Origin: Gammaproteobacteria bacterium
GTDB lineage: Bacteria > Pseudomonadota > Gammaproteobacteria > Steroidobacterales > Steroidobacteraceae
Reading direction: 5' to 3'
Assembly (NCBI GenBank): GCA_030039615.1
Contig: JASHVF010000029.1
Span: 1-6,540, forward strand
Length of the DNA: 6,540 nucleotides
The translations under genes were made by a program, and so were the position numbers. The notes under the pieces were generated by a model. That model saw only the letters and a program-made list of their open reading frames with translations. It did no database searches and was not told the origin of the DNA. The first letter of the stretch is position 1. Every line of letters starts with the position of its first letter. Positions 4,525 through 6,540 of the stretch are shown here, piece after piece.

Positions 4525-6540
4525 ATGCTGGAGATCCCGGGCGCGCCGGCGCTGTCTGCGTTTCGCATCGCCAAGCTGCTCGAGCGCCTGACGGCAATCG
4601 AGCCCGCCGTCCGCGGGCTCGCGGCGCGCTTCGTCCACTTCGCCGATCTCGAGCGGGCGCTCACGGCCTCCGAGGGCGCCATACTGCAGCAGCTGCTCAC
4701 CTACGGCCCGCGGCTGTCCGAGGACGCGGCCGCGGCGGCCGGCGAGCGCGTGCTGATCGTGCCGCGTGCCGGCACGATCTCCCCCTGGTCGAGCAAGGCG
4801 ACCGACATCGTGCACGTCTGCGGGCTCGCGAGCGTGCGGCGCGTGGAGCGCGGCATCGAGTACCGCCTGCGCGCCGCGCAGCCGCTCGGGTCCGCGCGGC
4901 TCGCGCAGCTCGCACCGGCGCTCCTCGATCGCATGACCGAGATGGCGCTGCTCGACCCGGGCGAAGCCGCGCGGCTGTTCGAGCACGCGCGGCCCCGGGC
5001 TCTCGCCACGGTGTCACTCGCCGGCGGGCGCGCCGCGCTCGCGGCGGCCAACGAGCGCCTCGGGCTGGCGCTCTCCGCGGACGAGATCGACTACCTGCTG
5101 GCGAGTTTCGCCGAGCTCAAGCGCGACCCGACCGACGTCGAGCTCATGATGTTCGCGCAGGCCAACTCCGAGCACTGCCGCCACAAGATCTTCAACGCCG
5201 CCTGGACCATCGACGGCCGGCGGCGCAGCGAATCGTTGTTCGCCATGATCCGCCACACCCACGCGCTGCATCCCGAGGGCGTGCTGTCCGCCTACCGCGA
5301 CAACGCGGCGGTGATCGGCGGCTCGACCGGCACGCGCTACTTCCCCGACCCCGCATCCGGCATCTACGGCGGCCACCTCGAGCCGATCGACATCCTGATC
5401 AAGGTCGAGACGCATAACCATCCGACGGCGATTTCGCCCTTTCCGGGGGCGGCCACCGGCTCGGGCGGCGAGATCCGCGACGAGGGTGCGACCGGCCGCG
5501 GCGGCAAACCCAAGGCGGGACTCACCGGCTTCTCGGTATCGAACCTGCGCATCCCGGGCTACGAGCGTCCCTGGGAGGGCGAGTTCGGCGTGCCGGCGCG
5601 CATCGCCTCGCCGCTCGAGATCATGCTCGAGGGGCCGATCGGTGCGGCCTCCTTCAACAATGAGTTCGGCAGGCCGGCGGTGTGCGGATACTTCCGCACG
5701 CTCGAGCACGTGACCGCGGGCGGACGCGCCGCGCGCGGCTACCACAAACCGATCATGGTCGCGGGCGGGCTCGGCAACATCCGCCGCGCGCACGTGCACA
5801 AGCTCGACGCCCCGGTGGGGGCGCGGCTCGTGGTGCTCGGCGGGCCCGCGATGCTGATCGGACTCGGCGGTGGCGCCGCCTCCTCGCTCGGCAGTGGAGC
5901 CTCGAGCGCCGACCTCGATTTCGCCTCGGTGCAGCGCGGCAACCCGGAGATGCAGCGCCGTGCGCAGGAGGTGATCGACCACTGCTGGTCGCTCGGGGAG
6001 CGCAATCCGATCGCGCTCATCCACGACGTAGGCGCGGGCGGCCTCTCCAACGCCGTGCCCGAGTCGGTCGCGCATGGCGGGCACGGCGCGCACATCGACC
6101 TGCGCGCCGTTCCGAGTGCCGAGCCCGGCATGTCGCCCATGGAGCTGTGGTGCAACGAGGCCCAGGAGCGCTACGTGCTGATCGTCGCCGCGGACGCGCT
6201 CGAGCGCTTCGGCGCGATCGCCGCGCGCGAGCGCTGTCCGTTCGCGGTGATCGGCGAGCTCGATGCCGGCGGGCAGCTTCGGGTGAGCGACCCGCTGTTC
6301 CACGATTGCCCGGTCGACATGCCGCTCGAGATCCTGCTCGGCAAGCCGCCGCGCCTCGAGCGTGATGTCGTGAGCATCGCGCCGCTGCGGCGCCGCTTCG
6401 ATGCGCGCATCGATCTCAGCGAGGCGCTGTACCGCGTGCTGCGCCTGCCGGCGGTGGCCGACAAGACTTTCCTCATCACCATAGGCGACCGCAGCGTCGG
6501 CGGCCTCGTCAGCCGCGATCAGCTGGTAGGCCCCTGGCAG
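4525..6540 (+). CDS. purL: Phosphoribosylformylglycinamidine synthase PurL (large type), 3' partial
   Basis: PurL makes FGAM from FGAR, glutamine and ATP, the fourth step of purine synthesis in the cytoplasm. The frame from the ATG at 4525 stays open for 672 codons to the right edge; the single-chain gammaproteobacterial enzyme is about 1,290-1,300 residues, so roughly half is present. Visible in order: the N-terminal PurS-like domain (about 35-155, with GTISPWSSKATDI at 83-95); the linker with AQANSEHCRHK (211-221), whose H217 fits the conserved active-site histidine; the first ATP-grasp-like AIRS half, with VETHNHPTAISPFPGAATG (294-312) and DEGATGRG (319-326); FNNEFGRPA (377-385); GLGGGAASS (446-454); and DVGAGGLSN (501-509). 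The second AIRS half and the C-terminal glutaminase domain lie outside. The start matches the E. coli N-terminus (MxEIxGxPALSAFR). The ribosome-binding site is weak, which fits coupling to the DUF1820 gene. Confidence 0.97.
   Translation, partial: MLEIPGAPALSAFRIAKLLERLTAIEPAVRGLAARFVHFADLERALTASEGAILQQLLTYGPRLSEDAAAAAGERVLIVPRAGTISPWSSKATDIVHVCGLASVRRVERGIEYRLRAAQPLGSARLAQLAPALLDRMTEMALLDPGEAARLFEHARPRALATVSLAGGRAALAAANERLGLALSADEIDYLLASFAELKRDPTDVELMMFAQANSEHCRHKIFNAAWTIDGRRRSESLFAMIRHTHALHPEGVLSAYRDNAAVIGGSTGTRYFPDPASGIYGGHLEPIDILIKVETHNHPTAISPFPGAATGSGGEIRDEGATGRGGKPKAGLTGFSVSNLRIPGYERPWEGEFGVPARIASPLEIMLEGPIGAASFNNEFGRPAVCGYFRTLEHVTAGGRAARGYHKPIMVAGGLGNIRRAHVHKLDAPVGARLVVLGGPAMLIGLGGGAASSLGSGASSADLDFASVQRGNPEMQRRAQEVIDHCWSLGERNPIALIHDVGAGGLSNAVPESVAHGGHGAHIDLRAVPSAEPGMSPMELWCNEAQERYVLIVAADALERFGAIAARERCPFAVIGELDAGGQLRVSDPLFHDCPVDMPLEILLGKPPRLERDVVSIAPLRRRFDARIDLSEALYRVLRLPAVADKTFLITIGDRSVGGLVSRDQLVGPWQ

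Noticed and set aside
5014..6303. Minus-strand open frame of 429 codons antisense to purL
   Set aside because: The purL frame is unmistakable here; the antisense product is a low-complexity by-product of high G+C codon bias.

Overview
The window is chromosomal DNA of very high G+C content with tightly packed housekeeping genes and very short intergenic gaps. The proteins look gammaproteobacterial: PurL is the large single-chain type, MltF is a lipoprotein with fused solute-binding and transglycosylase domains, and a short DUF1820 protein is present. With the high G+C, this suggests a Nevskiales/Steroidobacterales/Xanthomonadales-type lineage. The lineage is inferred from resemblance only. I see no transposase, integrase, CRISPR array or phage gene.

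Layout, left to right: (1) the 3' part of an M23 (LytM-type) peptidase gene, reading right and entering from outside the window; (2) tadA, overlapping the peptidase gene by 8 bases; (3) mltF on the minus strand, converging on tadA with only 8 bases between the stop codons; (4) a tRNA-Ser(CGA) gene on the plus strand with encoded CCA and a -10-like TAGAAT in front; (5) a minus-strand gene for an FHA-domain protein whose C-terminal half resembles the type VI secretion accessory protein TagH/Fha, ending 12 bases beyond the tRNA; (6) a divergent plus-strand pair, a DUF1820 gene and purL, 14 bases apart, behind a perfect TATAAT; purL runs off the right edge after 672 codons, about half its usual length.

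Two themes link the genes. The peptidase and MltF both act on cell-wall peptidoglycan. TadA, the tRNA and PurL serve decoding and nucleotide supply. In Escherichia coli, purL, mltF and tadA are near neighbours; here the tRNA, the FHA gene and the DUF1820 gene lie between mltF and purL. The least expected item is the FHA/TagH-like gene, which has no other type VI secretion gene beside it in this window. I found no new multi-gene system. The remaining points of interest are small: a self-complementary ribosome-binding site for mltF, overlapping opposed -10-like hexamers between mltF and the tRNA, and very tight convergent gene ends.
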